Below are positions 22,608 to 34,278 of a stretch of 64,000 bases of DNA, piece after piece (the stretch's first letter is position 1; the number at the start of each line of letters is the position of its first letter). This stretch comes from Nigrospora sphaerica (Eukaryota; Ascomycota; Sordariomycetes; Amphisphaeriales; Apiosporaceae). Location: positions 2,666,001-2,730,000 of the forward strand of contig JAGVVL010000001.1 of NCBI GenBank assembly GCA_018287875.1. Direction: 5' to 3'. The translations under genes and the position numbers were made by a program. Below the pieces are notes generated by a model. That model was not told where the DNA came from and searched no databases. It saw nothing but the letters and a program-made list of their open reading frames with translations.

Positions 22608-23968
22608 AGGGGTATTCGTGGCTCTTCGGCGGTTTCGCAAGCCTCGCAGCGAAGCCAAGGCAGCGGGCCTATGGACATATCGTCGCCTTCACCATGATCC
22701 GCGTCTGTACGGCGGTGGTATTCGAGCCCACCCAGGTTGCACACTCACGTCGCACAATAGAGGTTTGTCGTGTTCAGCAGTATTCTGCGGGGCGTCTTTT
22801 GGCTGGGGTTTTATCTCGTTTCTCGCGCGGTACCCGCGGTGTTTTTGGCCCATATACAAGCGCAGTTTTGTGGGCTCGCATTTTGCGCGAGGGGAGCGAG
22901 CACTGCTCTTGGTCAGGCAGGGATGACGCAACGACAGAAACGTTCCAGAAAAAAAAAACCACGTCTTGGGTGCTCTCCGAATCTTTGGAGCGGTTGGGTC
23001 AACACGAAGCATTTCAGAGTCTGTCGGGCATAGGTTTGTCACGGGTTGCTCCTATACGCCGGAGCTGTTGCATACACCGGTCTGGGCCCTGTGAAGCACT
23101 TCTATGCGAGAAGAGCATGGGGAAAGGTGGTTTCTGTGACCCTGGACTCGAGAGCCTGCCGCTGCCCAACGAGGCGACGGAAAAAGAAGGGGAAAAGGGA
23201 GAGGCGGGCGGGTTTCAGGGAAGAGGCTTCTTCGAGTTGGGGGTCACGATGATATGCTTGCTGTAAATATACCCTGAACTGCCTGGTTATGGACACAGGA
23301 ATACACCTCATTGATTTGCCACCATGTATCTGAAGGCAATGCGAGTTTCTTAACTTTTTCATGCCAAGATGAGGCCCCACCGAGAGAACTGACGTGACCG
23401 AGACGAAGCCTGGGATGGAGCCAAACGCGGCATCCCTGCATGGGTACGTTGTTCTGCTTCCCAATAGTGCTGTGCTGGCATGACTCGAACGGAAAAGTTA
23501 TCTCGGACGCGTCTACCTATTGACGTTCACAGGGTTTATACGGTACCAACCATACTCGAACACCAACGATCAGATCCAGGCCTTGTTTTTATTGTACCTA
23601 CAAATACTTACCTAATGAAGCGTTTAAGGATAAGGTGCACAAGACAGCAATGATGGCGGCCGGGGGGACGATGTGAAACAGTCGAAACCCCCCCCCCCGA
23701 TCTCGGCAGCGTTCGCTCAGCGACCGGAAAGCGGCGTTTTCTAGAGCTCAATGAAGAGGTGGCGGGCGTGGAAAAGCAGCAGCACCCAGCGTTGGCTAAT
23801 TGGACCCTTGCCGGGTTCGGGATTAGCGTGCTGGCTAGCGTGCTGGCCCCCGCCCCCGCCATTGGTGCGAGAAAGCACCGAATAACTGCGCCTGTCTGAC
23901 CATCCCACCTCCGATCACCATACCTCCCTGGACAAGTACCTGCAGCTAGCTCTACATAACAATTTTTT
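22608..23968. other. Intergenic stretch between two plus-strand genes
   Basis: About 1.4 kb. It includes the spt7 3' UTR and upstream sequence of the SHMT gene. Overlapping frames at 22,694-23,266 show no domain. A C homopolymer of ~10 lies near 23,690. Confidence 0.5.
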
Positions 23969-24088
23969 CTCTCCTCCTGCTCCGACTGCCGCCTCTTCCT
24001 TCCTCTTTTCTTCTTCCTACGCTTACAACCACCTGCTCTTCCTTTGCCTGTCCTGTTAAGCGAAGACCTCACGTCAACTATTCACACA
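23969..24088 (+). promoter_or_regulatory. CT-rich core promoter/leader of the SHMT gene
   Basis: A long pyrimidine-rich tract (CTCTCCTCCTGCTCC, later CTTCCTTCCTCTTTTCTTC) ends about 30 bp before the SHMT start codon. Such tracts are typical of highly expressed filamentous-fungal genes, where transcription begins just downstream. The biased C-ending codons of the gene agree with strong expression. Confidence 0.6.
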
Positions 24089-25680
24089 ATGGCTCCCACC
24101 CCCGACTACGCCCTCTCGGGCGCCCACAAGGACGTGAGTTGCCACGGCTTCCGACCCGGCGGTTTTGCCCGCCAGCCAGCTGACTCGATGCTGACCTGCC
24201 CCTCCAGATGCTCGAGAAGTCTCTTCTCGACACGGACCCCGAGGTCGCTGAGATCATGGTATGTGCCTCCCCCCGTCTCCTCTCGAGGTTGCCCCGACCC
24301 AGGCTCACAGTGCCTCCCGTGTAGAAAAAGGAGATTCAGCGCCAGCGCGAGTCTATCATCCTCATCGCCTCGGAGAACGTCACTTCGCGCGCCGTCTTCG
24401 ATGCCCTCGGCTCGCCCATGTCCAACAAGTACTCGGAGGGTCTGCCCGGTGCCCGTTACTACGGTGGCAACCAGCACATCGACGAGATCGAGATCCTCTG
24501 CCAGAACCGCGCCCTGAAGGCCTTCGGCCTTGACCCCGAGAAGTGGGGTGTCAACGTGCAGTGCCTCAGCGGCAGTCCTGCCAACCTGCAGGTCTACCAG
24601 GCCATCATGCCTCCCCACGGCCGTCTCATGGGCCTGGACCTCCCCCACGGTGGTCACCTGAGCCACGGCTACCAGATCCCGGCGCGTAAGATCTCGGCCG
24701 TCTCGACCTACTTTGAGACGATGCCCTACCGCGTCAACATCGAGACGGGCATCATTGACTACGACCGTCTCGAGGAGAACGCCCAGATGTACCGCCCCAA
24801 GATCCTCGTGGCCGGCACCTCGGCCTACTGCCGTGAGATCGACTACGCCCGCATGCGCAAGATCGCCGACTCGGTCGGTGCCTACCTGGTGGTCGACATG
24901 GCCCACATCTCCGGTCTCATCGCCGCTGGCGTCATCAAGTCGCCCTTTGAGCACGCCGACGTCGTCACCACCACTACCCACAAGTCTCTCCGCGGCCCCC
25001 GTGGCGCCATGATCTTCTTCCGCAAGGGCGTCCGCAGCGTCGACCCCAAGTCGGGCAAGGAGACCCTGTACGACCTCGAGGGTCCCATCAACTTCTCCGT
25101 CTTCCCCGGCCACCAGGGTGGCCCCCACAACCACACCATCACGGCCCTGTCGGTCGCCCTGAAGCAGGCCATGACGCCCGAGTTCAAGGCATACCAGCAG
25201 CAGGTCGTCGACAACGCCAAGACCCTGGAGAACAAGTTCAAGTCGCTCGGCTACAAGCTCGTCTCGGACGGAACCGACTCGCACATGGTCCTTCTCGACC
25301 TCCGGCCCCAGGCCCTGGACGGCGCCCGTGTCGAGGCCATCCTGGAGCAGATCAACATTGCCTGCAACAAGAACAGCATTCCCGGCGACAAGTCGGCCCT
25401 GACGCCCTGCGGCATCCGCATTGGCACCCCCGCCATGACGTCGCGTGGCTTCGGCACCAAGGACTTTGAGCGCGTGGCCGAGTACATCGACATCAGCATC
25501 AAGCTGTGCAAGGAGATCCAGGCCGAGCTGCCCAAGGAGGCCAACAAGCTCAAGGACTTCCGCGCCAAGGTCGCCAGCGGCGAGGTGGCGCGCATCAACG
25601 AGCTCAAGAAGGAGATTTCCGAGTACTGCCTGTCATTCCCCCTGCCTGTCGAGGGCTGGAGAATGGAGGCCGGCCTCTAA
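24089..25680 (+). CDS. Serine hydroxymethyltransferase, cytosolic
   Basis: Three exons, 24089-24133, 24208-24258 and 24325-25680, give 483 residues, the usual length for cytosolic SHMT. The N-terminus [15 protein letters not shown] has no mitochondrial presequence, so this is the cytosolic isoform. Hallmarks are [13 protein letters not shown] sequence (here [19 protein letters not shown]), [26 protein letters not shown], and the PLP-lysine motif [15 protein letters not shown] with Lys at about residue 252. The C-terminal [14 protein letters not shown] binds substrate. The enzyme converts serine and tetrahydrofolate to glycine and 5,10-methylene-tetrahydrofolate, feeding one-carbon metabolism. 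Codon choice is strongly C-ending, consistent with high expression, and a CT-rich tract precedes the gene. No anomalies. Confidence 0.96.
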
Positions 25681-26288
25681 AATGGAGTTTTGCATTTTTT
25701 AGTGGTGTCAGAGCGGGTGTTGGGAGGTTTCAACCTAGACGGGAGGGGAGCTATCTGGGCAATCAACTTAACAAGCTCAGCAAAAACGGGACAGGTTTAA
25801 CACTTGCAGCGAGGATGGGAAAATGGTCAGTAGCATGCATTTTTCGGGCGTTTTATGCGAGACACGCCGGAGTCACGGCTGTCAGGGTGGGACTGATTTA
25901 CACTGCTTCAACGCAGTTGGGTATGATATACATGTACTATTGAGAAGGCTCGACCGAACCAGATGAACAAGAAGAAGCGTTTTGGTCGGATTGTTTGCGC
26001 CCTGGACATTTGTGCTGTGGAGGGATCGAGGACAAGACACGGTTTCGGTCGGTCTATATCGGCCAACGTGCAGTCCACGGAATTGCCTCTATGGCTTCTA
26101 TATTCAGTACCTACCCTCTGTTACAGGCCAAGGGACAAGGAGTGTCCTTTCCTCCTCTAACCCCCTCCCCTCCCCCTTAGTTACGAAAAGTCTCATAAAA
26201 TGGCTTCCGTGCTGTTGCCGGAATTTGCGGTATATTGGGAGACGGCCCTCCCCGGGGCCAAGGAAGGAGGCGTGGATTTCCCACTCAC
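25681..26288. other. Intergenic stretch; no continuation of the MFS relic found
   Basis: It contains the SHMT 3' UTR. On the minus strand this is where further exons of the transporter fragment at 26289-26428 should lie. I found no hydrophobic coding segment or DRTNIGNA-like block in any minus frame. Confidence 0.5.
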
Positions 26289-26428
26289 AGGTAGATTAGG
26301 CTCATGTAGGGGAGGAGGTGGCAGTCGAGCGTCCACAGCAGCCGCTTCGTGGCTTTCTCGTCGAGCGGGGGCAGCTCGGGGACTTGGACCGACGACGAAG
26401 CCGAGGTCTCGTCGGCCCTGGAAGGCAT
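26289..26428 (-). pseudogene. Orphan first exon of an MFS transporter (Dal5/allantoate-permease-type)
   Basis: An ATG at 26428 opens 46 codons ending KATKRLLWTLDCHLLPYMSL followed by IYL, then a consensus GTGAGT donor at 26288. This is exactly how anion:cation symporter MFS proteins of the Dal5/Tna1 group begin: a short cytosolic tail, K-R-L-L/x-K-x-D-x-H/R-L-L-P, and the first membrane helix cut by an intron. The next expected block (LCFLDRTNIGNA-like) and the remaining ~430 residues are missing downstream on this strand, before the SHMT gene. I infer a decayed or truncated transporter gene. An alternative is that the resemblance of a 46-residue piece is fortuitous. Confidence 0.45.
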
Positions 26429-27819
26429 GGCTGCCGCCGTCGCCCTTGGTGTTTTCCGTTTTCGGATGGTTTCGCATGTCTTGTGGGGAAAAGTGTGCGC
26501 GCATGCGAGACGGAAGAGAAGAGGAAAGCTTCGACAGCGATAAAGAAGACGACAGACGGGAAGGCGAAGAGTAGCAGAAAACGGAGAGGACTGCTAGATT
26601 ATGGGCTCCAATCACGCCAAGGACCGCTGAACCCGTCGTTTCCCACTCGACGTTGAAACCAAAGGAGAACCAGACGGCTTACAGGAAGCTAAAGAGTAAC
26701 ACCAAACGGAGAAGGCCGCCAGGGTCTGAGCTGCCAATACGCCAGCAGCCGCCGTACCCGTCGTTCCCCTATCGATATGGAAACAGCATCCGGGTTTCCC
26801 ACATGGCGCAATCACGGTCCTGGACGTCGTTCGAACGGGTTGACTGGCCACAGGGCCCACGACCCAAAACGACGGGTTGCAAGCCCGGAAGCGTATCTCC
26901 ACCATCGGGGGCGCGCCTACACCGAGGAAGGTCTTCCCCTGCTCCACGCGGAGTCTGCGGGGGCGGAAGAATCCTTTAGCAGCCTAGACCACCGGTTCAT
27001 CGTTCCGGGGGGGGAGGGCCGACTATGCGGACAACGGCGCGGGTCCCCGTCCACGGCCCGGCATTAGCCCCGCAGGTACGGTTGGGGAGCGGTCGCCAAG
27101 GCACAGGCGGGGGCCGATGGCGCCGAGCCGGACGCCCGGAACGGCGGTCGAATTAAGCCGTCGGATGGCGGGCCTGTGCTAACGAGACTGCCGGAACGAC
27201 ACGGTGCCAAGACACGGCGGCAGGAAGGAGGGGGGAACGGAAGACCCAGGACCCGGTCAGTGGCCAAGTACCTAAAGTATAGATAAGCACTGCATATGCC
27301 ACCCGGACAAGCCACCTCCAGGGGACCAATCGCAGACCGTGGGGGGGCGCTATCGCGAGAGGAGTATTGGCCGGGTGCAAAGAACACGCGTACATGTAAG
27401 CGGAATCCGGTCTCTTACTCGCCAGGAGGGGCTGCCCCTGGCGTTCTGTCGCTTGTTTCTTTTTTGCGGAAGCTGGGGGGGCTACGAAAGGCTCGATGGC
27501 CAGGAGGGCATCCAGTCACCGGTCACACTTGTACGATAGAAGAGGCTTATGGCTGACCGGGCACGGCGCTGACCGCGGAGTGGCCGAGGTGGAGAGCTGA
27601 AGAGGCACGTAGCACAATAGTCGAGAGGGACGCCGGGGGTGGCCGTTGCCTGTCGTTTCTTTATCGTGTATCTCACCGTGGGTGGGACGGGCAGCGGGGC
27701 CATCACCACCCCAAGGGCCCGTCGTGGGCCGAGCGGACACACGGGTGGTCCTGATGCCGGAGCGTGAACGGGAGCCCCTCCGCCGTCGTCCCCGTTTTCC
27801 CCCCCGCCCTTCTCGCCGT
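26429..27819. other. Intergenic stretch, no gene seen
   Basis: About 1.4 kb. A short direct duplication appears at ~26,593-26,640 and ~26,700-26,770: GGGCTCCAATCACGCCAAGGACCGCTGAACCCGTCGTTTCCC-like versus TGAGCTGCCAATACGCCAGCAGCCGCCGTACCCGTCGTTCCCC-like sequence, each preceded by ACGGAGA. No coding potential was recognised. Confidence 0.45.
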
Positions 27820-28520
27820 TTAGATCAGCACGCGCGCCATGGCGTCGCCGAGGCCGCGGGCGGCGAGCCAGGCCTCGAGGGCCTTCATGTCGCCGCGGTT
27901 GGCGCGCTCGCCGCGGCGCTCGCCGAGGTCGTCGGTGATTTCGCGCATGTCGGCGAAGGCGCGGCGCGGCAGGGCGGGCTCGCGGTAGCGCTCGCTGACC
28001 TTTTTCTGGTGGGCGGGGATGTCGCCCCAGCTCTCCGTCTTGATGAAGCGCATGTACTCGTCGACGCGGCGCGCGCCGCCCTCGACGCACAGCAGCCCCG
28101 GCTTGCCCGCCAGCAGGAACCCCGTCAGCCCGTACGCCGGCGCCTGCCGCACGAGGTCGTCCCGCTTCGCCCGCGTGCTGATGGACGGGAAGTAGAACCA
28201 CACCCGGACCAGCTCCGCCGCCACCGCCTCGCCGGGGCCGCCGCCACCGGCACCACCACCGGCCTCCGACAGCTGCGCCGCCGCCGCCGCCGCCGCCTCG
28301 GCCCGCTTCTCCGCTAGGAAGGCGGAAACCGCTTCCTTGGTGCTCTCGATGGTCGTGGACATGTCCTCGTCGGCGGGGATGCGGCGCTGGAGCTCGGCCA
28401 GCTCCGACTTGCGCAGCCACGGCGGTTGCTGCAGCTTGACGCGAACGGGCGGCGGTTCGCTCCCTGGCGACAGGCCTTGGGGCCCCTCGCAGGTCATGGG
28501 GACCGCGATATCCAGCTCCA

Positions 28521-28556
<36 letters not shown>

Positions 28557-28857
28557 CTTCCTCCTCCCCAGGTGGCGTGACGCGAAGCGTGAGGCGCACG
28601 CCGACGGACGGGTGGGCGGGCGGTGCCATCGCCCCCGATCGGTCGTCGCACCAGGCACGCCACGCCTCGCGGAGCGTTTCCACGCGCTCGCACTCCTCGG
28701 CGCCGATCTCCTCGGGCGAGGCGTACATGGCCAAGAGGAGGTCGATTTGGTTGAGCTGCATCTCCACTACGTCCTTCGGCAGCAGGCAGGGGCCCGCGGA
28801 GGCGGTGGTGTTGGCGGCCATTTTCCTTCCTCCTCTTGGGCCTTGTCCATGTGCCAA
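27820..28857 (-). CDS. RWD domain protein with C-terminal DUF1115 (RWDD2-like)
   Basis: A single-exon frame of 345 residues. It begins MAHGQGPRGGRKMAANTTAS, so a second Met at residue 13 (28821) is an equally good start. The N-terminal RWD fold is recognised by LLPKDVVEMQLNQIDLLLAMY followed by 'P-x-E' and the basic/hydrophobic strand VGVRLTLRVTPP; its YPxxxP region is divergent. A poly-Gln run of 11 interrupts the domain after GEEEG. The C-terminal part, VRVWFYFPSISTRAKRDDLV, then GLTGFLLAGKPGLLCVEG and IKTESWGDIPAHQKKVSER, is the DUF1115 domain usually paired with RWD in RWDD2 proteins. A long Ala/Gly-rich linker separates them. The function of the family is poorly known; the domain pair is predicted to bind proteins or possibly RNA. 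Confidence 0.88.
28522..28554. repeat. (CTG)11 microsatellite encoding poly-Gln
   Basis: Eleven perfect CTG units on the plus strand read as CAG on the coding strand, producing 11 Gln in the RWD protein. Length variation here would change only the Gln tract. Confidence 0.95.
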
Positions 28858-29322
28858 CCGAGCTTACGAGATCAGTACTTGTTGAAGTCGAGAGCAATGC
28901 GATCGTGGGTTTCACGCCTCATGTGCTGGTCCGGGGGACGATAACGATGACCCGCGAGCGAGGTAGTTTCCAATTTGAATTATCACCAAACACACATATG
29001 CGAGTCACGTGATTCTTATACGAGCGCCACTTTGCTCGAACGTGCCCAAAGGAACTGGATTGCGGATGCAGGTCCCAACTTGTCTTGTGCAACTGGTCTA
29101 GACAGCGGGATTGATTCTTCTGAGGGTCGGCAGATTGCCAACTTCACGGTTTATGGACCCCATTCGGGATCCCGGGCCTTCATGTGCCTTGGCATGCATG
29201 TACCGCATGTGGTTGATTTCGTTTGGACTCGCATTCGTAACACAGGAACCCCGACACCAGCAAAACGATCAAAGTCATTGTGAAGATTCACTGTCGATTA
29301 ACACCGGTTGGCTAGTAGCCAT
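28858..29322. other. Intergenic stretch, no gene seen
   Basis: It lies upstream of the RWD gene and is somewhat AT-richer than its surroundings. No frame with a motif. Confidence 0.45.
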
Positions 29323-29368
29323 GCGGCTTTTAGAGTGGCTAGGTTCGATACCTGACAGCGCTATTGGT
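29323..29368. repeat. 46-bp dispersed repeat, copy A (left of CFEM gene)
   Basis: GCGGCTTTTAGAGTGGCTAG and the following bases match copy B at 30250-30295 at 40 of 46 positions. The segment contains GGTTCGATACC, which fits a tRNA-type B box (GGTTCRANNCC). Confidence 0.75.
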
Positions 29369-29577
29369 ATAGCTATTAGACGCCATAACACTGGCACTCC
29401 CCCAAAAAGCCCGCCCTCTCATGTGACAACAAACGCCCCTCGACCCCGAGAAACACCAAACCGCCTGACCATGCCGGAAAATAGGGTAGTGAGGCTCCAA
29501 CAGCCCCGAAGAAAGTGACCCCCGATCGAGCGTCCCGGGGCGGGGGAAGACTCGCGAGGTGGCGGCGTTCCAAGCGC

Positions 29578-29945
29578 TTACTGCTTGCCGCCCTTCTTGC
29601 CCTCAATGGAGAAGCCGCAGGTCCTCTGAACCCAGAAGGCCATGTCCTCGCTGTACAGAGAGAGGTTGTCAGTGTGGGGGGGGCGGGAGGGGAGGGGAGG
29701 AGGGGGGAAACATACAGCTCTCCCTTGCCGCAGCGGTCCTTGATGCAGGGCACGACGGCCTTGTGGAAGGGCTCCGAAGAGCACATGCACTTCATGTCCT
29801 TCTTGTCGCAGCCGCTGACCTTGTAGTGCTCCTTGATGCACTTTTTGGCGCACTTGGGGGGCTTGTCCTTATCGCCACGCTGCTCGATGGCACCGGCGGC
29901 CACGGCGGTGGCGAAGATGGCGACGAGAACGGTGCTGTACTTCAT
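29578..29945 (-). CDS. Small secreted CFEM-like cysteine-rich protein
   Basis: Two exons, 29945-29716 and 29650-29578, encode 100 residues; the frame is kept across a GTATGT...ACAG intron. Residues 1-18 (MKYSTVLVAIFATAVAAG) form a clear signal peptide. The mature part has eight cysteines in the CFEM arrangement: PPKCAKKC, then C nine residues on, KCMC, PCIKDRC, and a last Cys in QRTCGF from exon 2. CFEM proteins bind haem or act at the fungal cell surface; no Ser/Thr-rich or GPI tail is present, so this one is probably released. It ends KKGGKQ. On the minus strand a TATATA-like element lies near 29,979-29,987 with a pyrimidine-rich run upstream, as for an expressed gene. Two copies of a 46-bp repeat flank it. 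Confidence 0.85.
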
Positions 29946-30249
29946 TTTTCCGGCGGTAGTGCTGGTGGTGGTGTTTGAATATATAAAGCTGTGTGTTTGA
30001 GAGAGTGGAAGAAAAGGCTGGAGTGAATGTGAGTGATGGACTAGTAGTAGGAGTAGAGACTGTGATGCAGTGAGTGGTGAGGGAAGAGAAAAAAGTGTTC
30101 GTCTTGGTGGGAGTTGATGGGGATTCTTATACAAGCCAGGAGGTCAGTCCCCTCTTTCTGCCGAGTGCCACTGCCTGCCTCTCTCCGGCTTGGAAATTCC
30201 CACATTCCTATTTCCCGTGTCTCAACGAAGACCTTGGCCTCCCACGTGT

Positions 30250-30295
30250 GCGGCTTTTAGAGTTGTTAGGTTTGATTCCTGACAGCGCCATTAGT
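30250..30295. repeat. 46-bp dispersed repeat, copy B (right of CFEM gene)
   Basis: A direct-orientation copy of 29323-29368. Of six differences, four are C/T or G/A transitions, compatible with RIP or ordinary drift. Confidence 0.75.
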
Positions 30296-33013
30296 CTTAG
30301 GCCAGATGGTTATGGCTGGCGACCATGGCAGATACAACCATCATACACAACCCTCGTGGTGGCAGATAGTAGATAGCTCGATGAACCGTGCTTGTTACAC
30401 ACTCTTCTCCGACGACCGCGGCCATGGCGATGCTTGACGATTATCCCCTTGCTATACCGTATCGGTATTTTGACCATCAGGTTTACGTGTTGCCTTCATC
30501 GTAGAGTTGTTAGCTCACTTTTCCCATACGGAATTCAACCCTCATTTTTCTTAAGAGAGGTCATCTCCACGAAGCAGACGAAAGCAGTCGGCTCTCGGTA
30601 AGAACCAAGACCACCAGAAGGCGCACGCCACTGTCGAAGAGCGAAGCGTCAACGCCCTCCCTCCCGTGGTACCGGCGACCAGTCCCGCGCCCGACAGTCT
30701 AACCGAAACAGTGGAACACACCTAGGAGGTCACCAAATTTCCAGGGCACCACATGTATCTCTGTTAGTCGGGCACGAGCCAGTGTCCCATCTCCCGTGAG
30801 GTCGTCTGCGGCGGACCATGGAGAGGCTTGCGTCACTGACGAAGAGCCGGGGGCTCGGACGGCCCTGCAGCAAGCAAAAGTCCAAGACATCGCTGACCGC
30901 CCCAATATCCGGACGAGCAGCGGGAGGCCGTGGCTTGCCCGAGCGCTACAGCCCTTTTCATCAGACGGGGGGGAGGGCGGTCAAGTCCCCCATCGGCAAA
31001 GCTCTCCAGCCATCCGAGCTGCTCTTTGCTCGGGCCGCGGGTAGGTTGGGATGGTCTCGTCACGGACGGTGCTCGCGCCATGCGGTCGCGCGAACGGATG
31101 CTGCGGCAAGAAGATGCGGCGGCCACGGCGCCCAGTGGCAGTGGAAAGTGTACTTCCTTACCGTCCCGGCGATTGTTGCTGCCAGACCGCCAAGTTCGCC
31201 GGTAGTTCGGGGGACAGAGCCGAGATGCGGTGGTGCGTTGAGAAGAAACCATCAGCGTGATGTCAGCAAGACTTGACCGAGAGCGCCTCCACTGTAGCCA
31301 GCAACAAGCCCGGCGGCTGGTATGTTGGCGGTGCAACAGCTCCTTTGCAGGACCGCCGCCGCAATTTCGCGGGCAGATTAAACGTCTTCTCGCGTCGTGG
31401 GCATCGACTCTTCCTCGCCCAGCGCCACCGTCTCGGCACTTTGCCGCCATAAGGGCGGCGACGTGGCTCCGGCAGGGAAAAAGCAACAAGCCCCCCCTGC
31501 CGTCAGACGAGCCCAGCCGCGCTGACATGGGACTGAGCCGCACCCAAAAGAGTGGCCCTTGACCAGTTGATCCTCTCTTCCCATCAGCACGGCATGCATA
31601 TAGGGCAGTTGCCACCCCCCCGAGCGCGCGGGCCCCTCGGACACGCCTCAGGTGCCGGGCCGACACCGCCATGGCCGAGTGGCTCCCATCGAACGCAGCG
31701 GTCAAACAACTCCGGACTGGCGACGCCAAGCTACCCCAAGCAGGTCGACCTCGACGGACAGTCCGGTCAGGCGGCTTAGGTGTTCCGGTGGCTTGGGTGG
31801 TCCGGAGCCGTAGCGTTGTGGTGAAAAACGCTCCGCCGACGAGCACGTGGCAGTCTCTCTTCGCGTTCTGAAGGGAATGGAATTCTTCCCCCAAACCCAT
31901 AACCGCTCATAGTTGTGCTGTTACAAGACCACCTTGGCAGTGGCCTCTGAGTTGGTAGTTATCTTCCTCTTTTTCCCCTGCGTCATCCCTTTTCGTCTCA
32001 TCTATCATCACATCAGCGCACGCTATCCTCCAACGTTCCCCCCAACGTCCGGGACCAGGCGACACGATCCGCTATGACGAACAGTAGCTCCCTGTCAATG
32101 AACCTGTTGGCAGTTCGGCACTGGCACGGTTCTGCGATACGTTTGTAAGAGTTGGGCACGTGTTACACTGTCCTGCCGGAACCAAGGAATGCGGAACCCG
32201 CGCTGGCGATGTATCGCGACGGACTATCTGCAGCCTACGGACGCAGATCAAAGCCCTTCTGTAATGTCGCCGCCGGCCCTCTAGGAAGTACCCATCGCTT
32301 GTCGATTTCGGCCGTCAACTGGGTGGGACCGGTGGTAACGACCGCTGACCAGCCTCGGTAAGACTACTCTGTGAGGCCTCACACTCGCCCTTAGCTGGCT
32401 GTACCAGACTCCGCGGCTTCTCGTCGAATAAGATATTCACGGACCGGACTCCGATCACGGCAGTTTTGCCAACTGTCGAGAGAATACACGTCTGTGGTTG
32501 GCTGCGAAGACGAAGCATCGAGGACAAAGAATCACCCGCCACGGAGTTCCACCTATCACCCCTGAATGCGACTTTAGTGCTGTGCAGCTACTGGGTATGC
32601 CACAGATCGGCTTAGGGCTACTCAAGCTGCAATGCCGTACGCTCATGTCCAACGTGACATTTGGGAACTGAGTAACTGATTGCACAGCTGCTGACTTCAC
32701 GAATTTTCTTCATAGGCAGCAAGTCATAGGCACGGGACTCCCACTGCCCAAGTAGTGTGCTGAAAGGTGTTTTGCTCAACTAGGTAGTGTACAGGAGCGC
32801 CCAGTCGAACGATGACACAGTCTGGAGACGACGATGTTGGTACCAAAAACAAAACAAACCCAATTCCAGCTTCAGCCTCGTGCCCATAATACTGGAGCCG
32901 AGGCCGTGTCCCAACCCACCAAACGAAAATCCCATGACGTTACGAATTCGAATGCCCATATTACACGCCTACAACTCGTCCGTGGCTGACTGTCGAGCCG
33001 GGAAAGAGGAACT
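30296..33013. other. Gene-free stretch of ~2.7 kb
   Basis: A GC-rich block at about 30,800-31,900 gives long overlapping frames on both strands (355 codons on minus, 152 on plus) but no domain or motif, so I do not call a gene. The rest (31,900-33,013) shows nothing. Confidence 0.45.

Positions 33014-34278
<1,265 letters not shown>

Noticed and set aside
22694..23266. 190-codon plus-strand frame downstream of spt7
   Set aside because: No domain or signal, and it sits in the probable 3' UTR/intergenic region, with an overlapping minus frame of similar quality.
30833..31900. 355-codon frame on the minus strand
   Set aside because: It lies in a GC-rich block where the plus strand also has frames of 100-150 codons. 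The peptide is Arg/Ser/Gly-rich with no motif, no intron signals and no family resemblance, so it is most likely a composition artefact.
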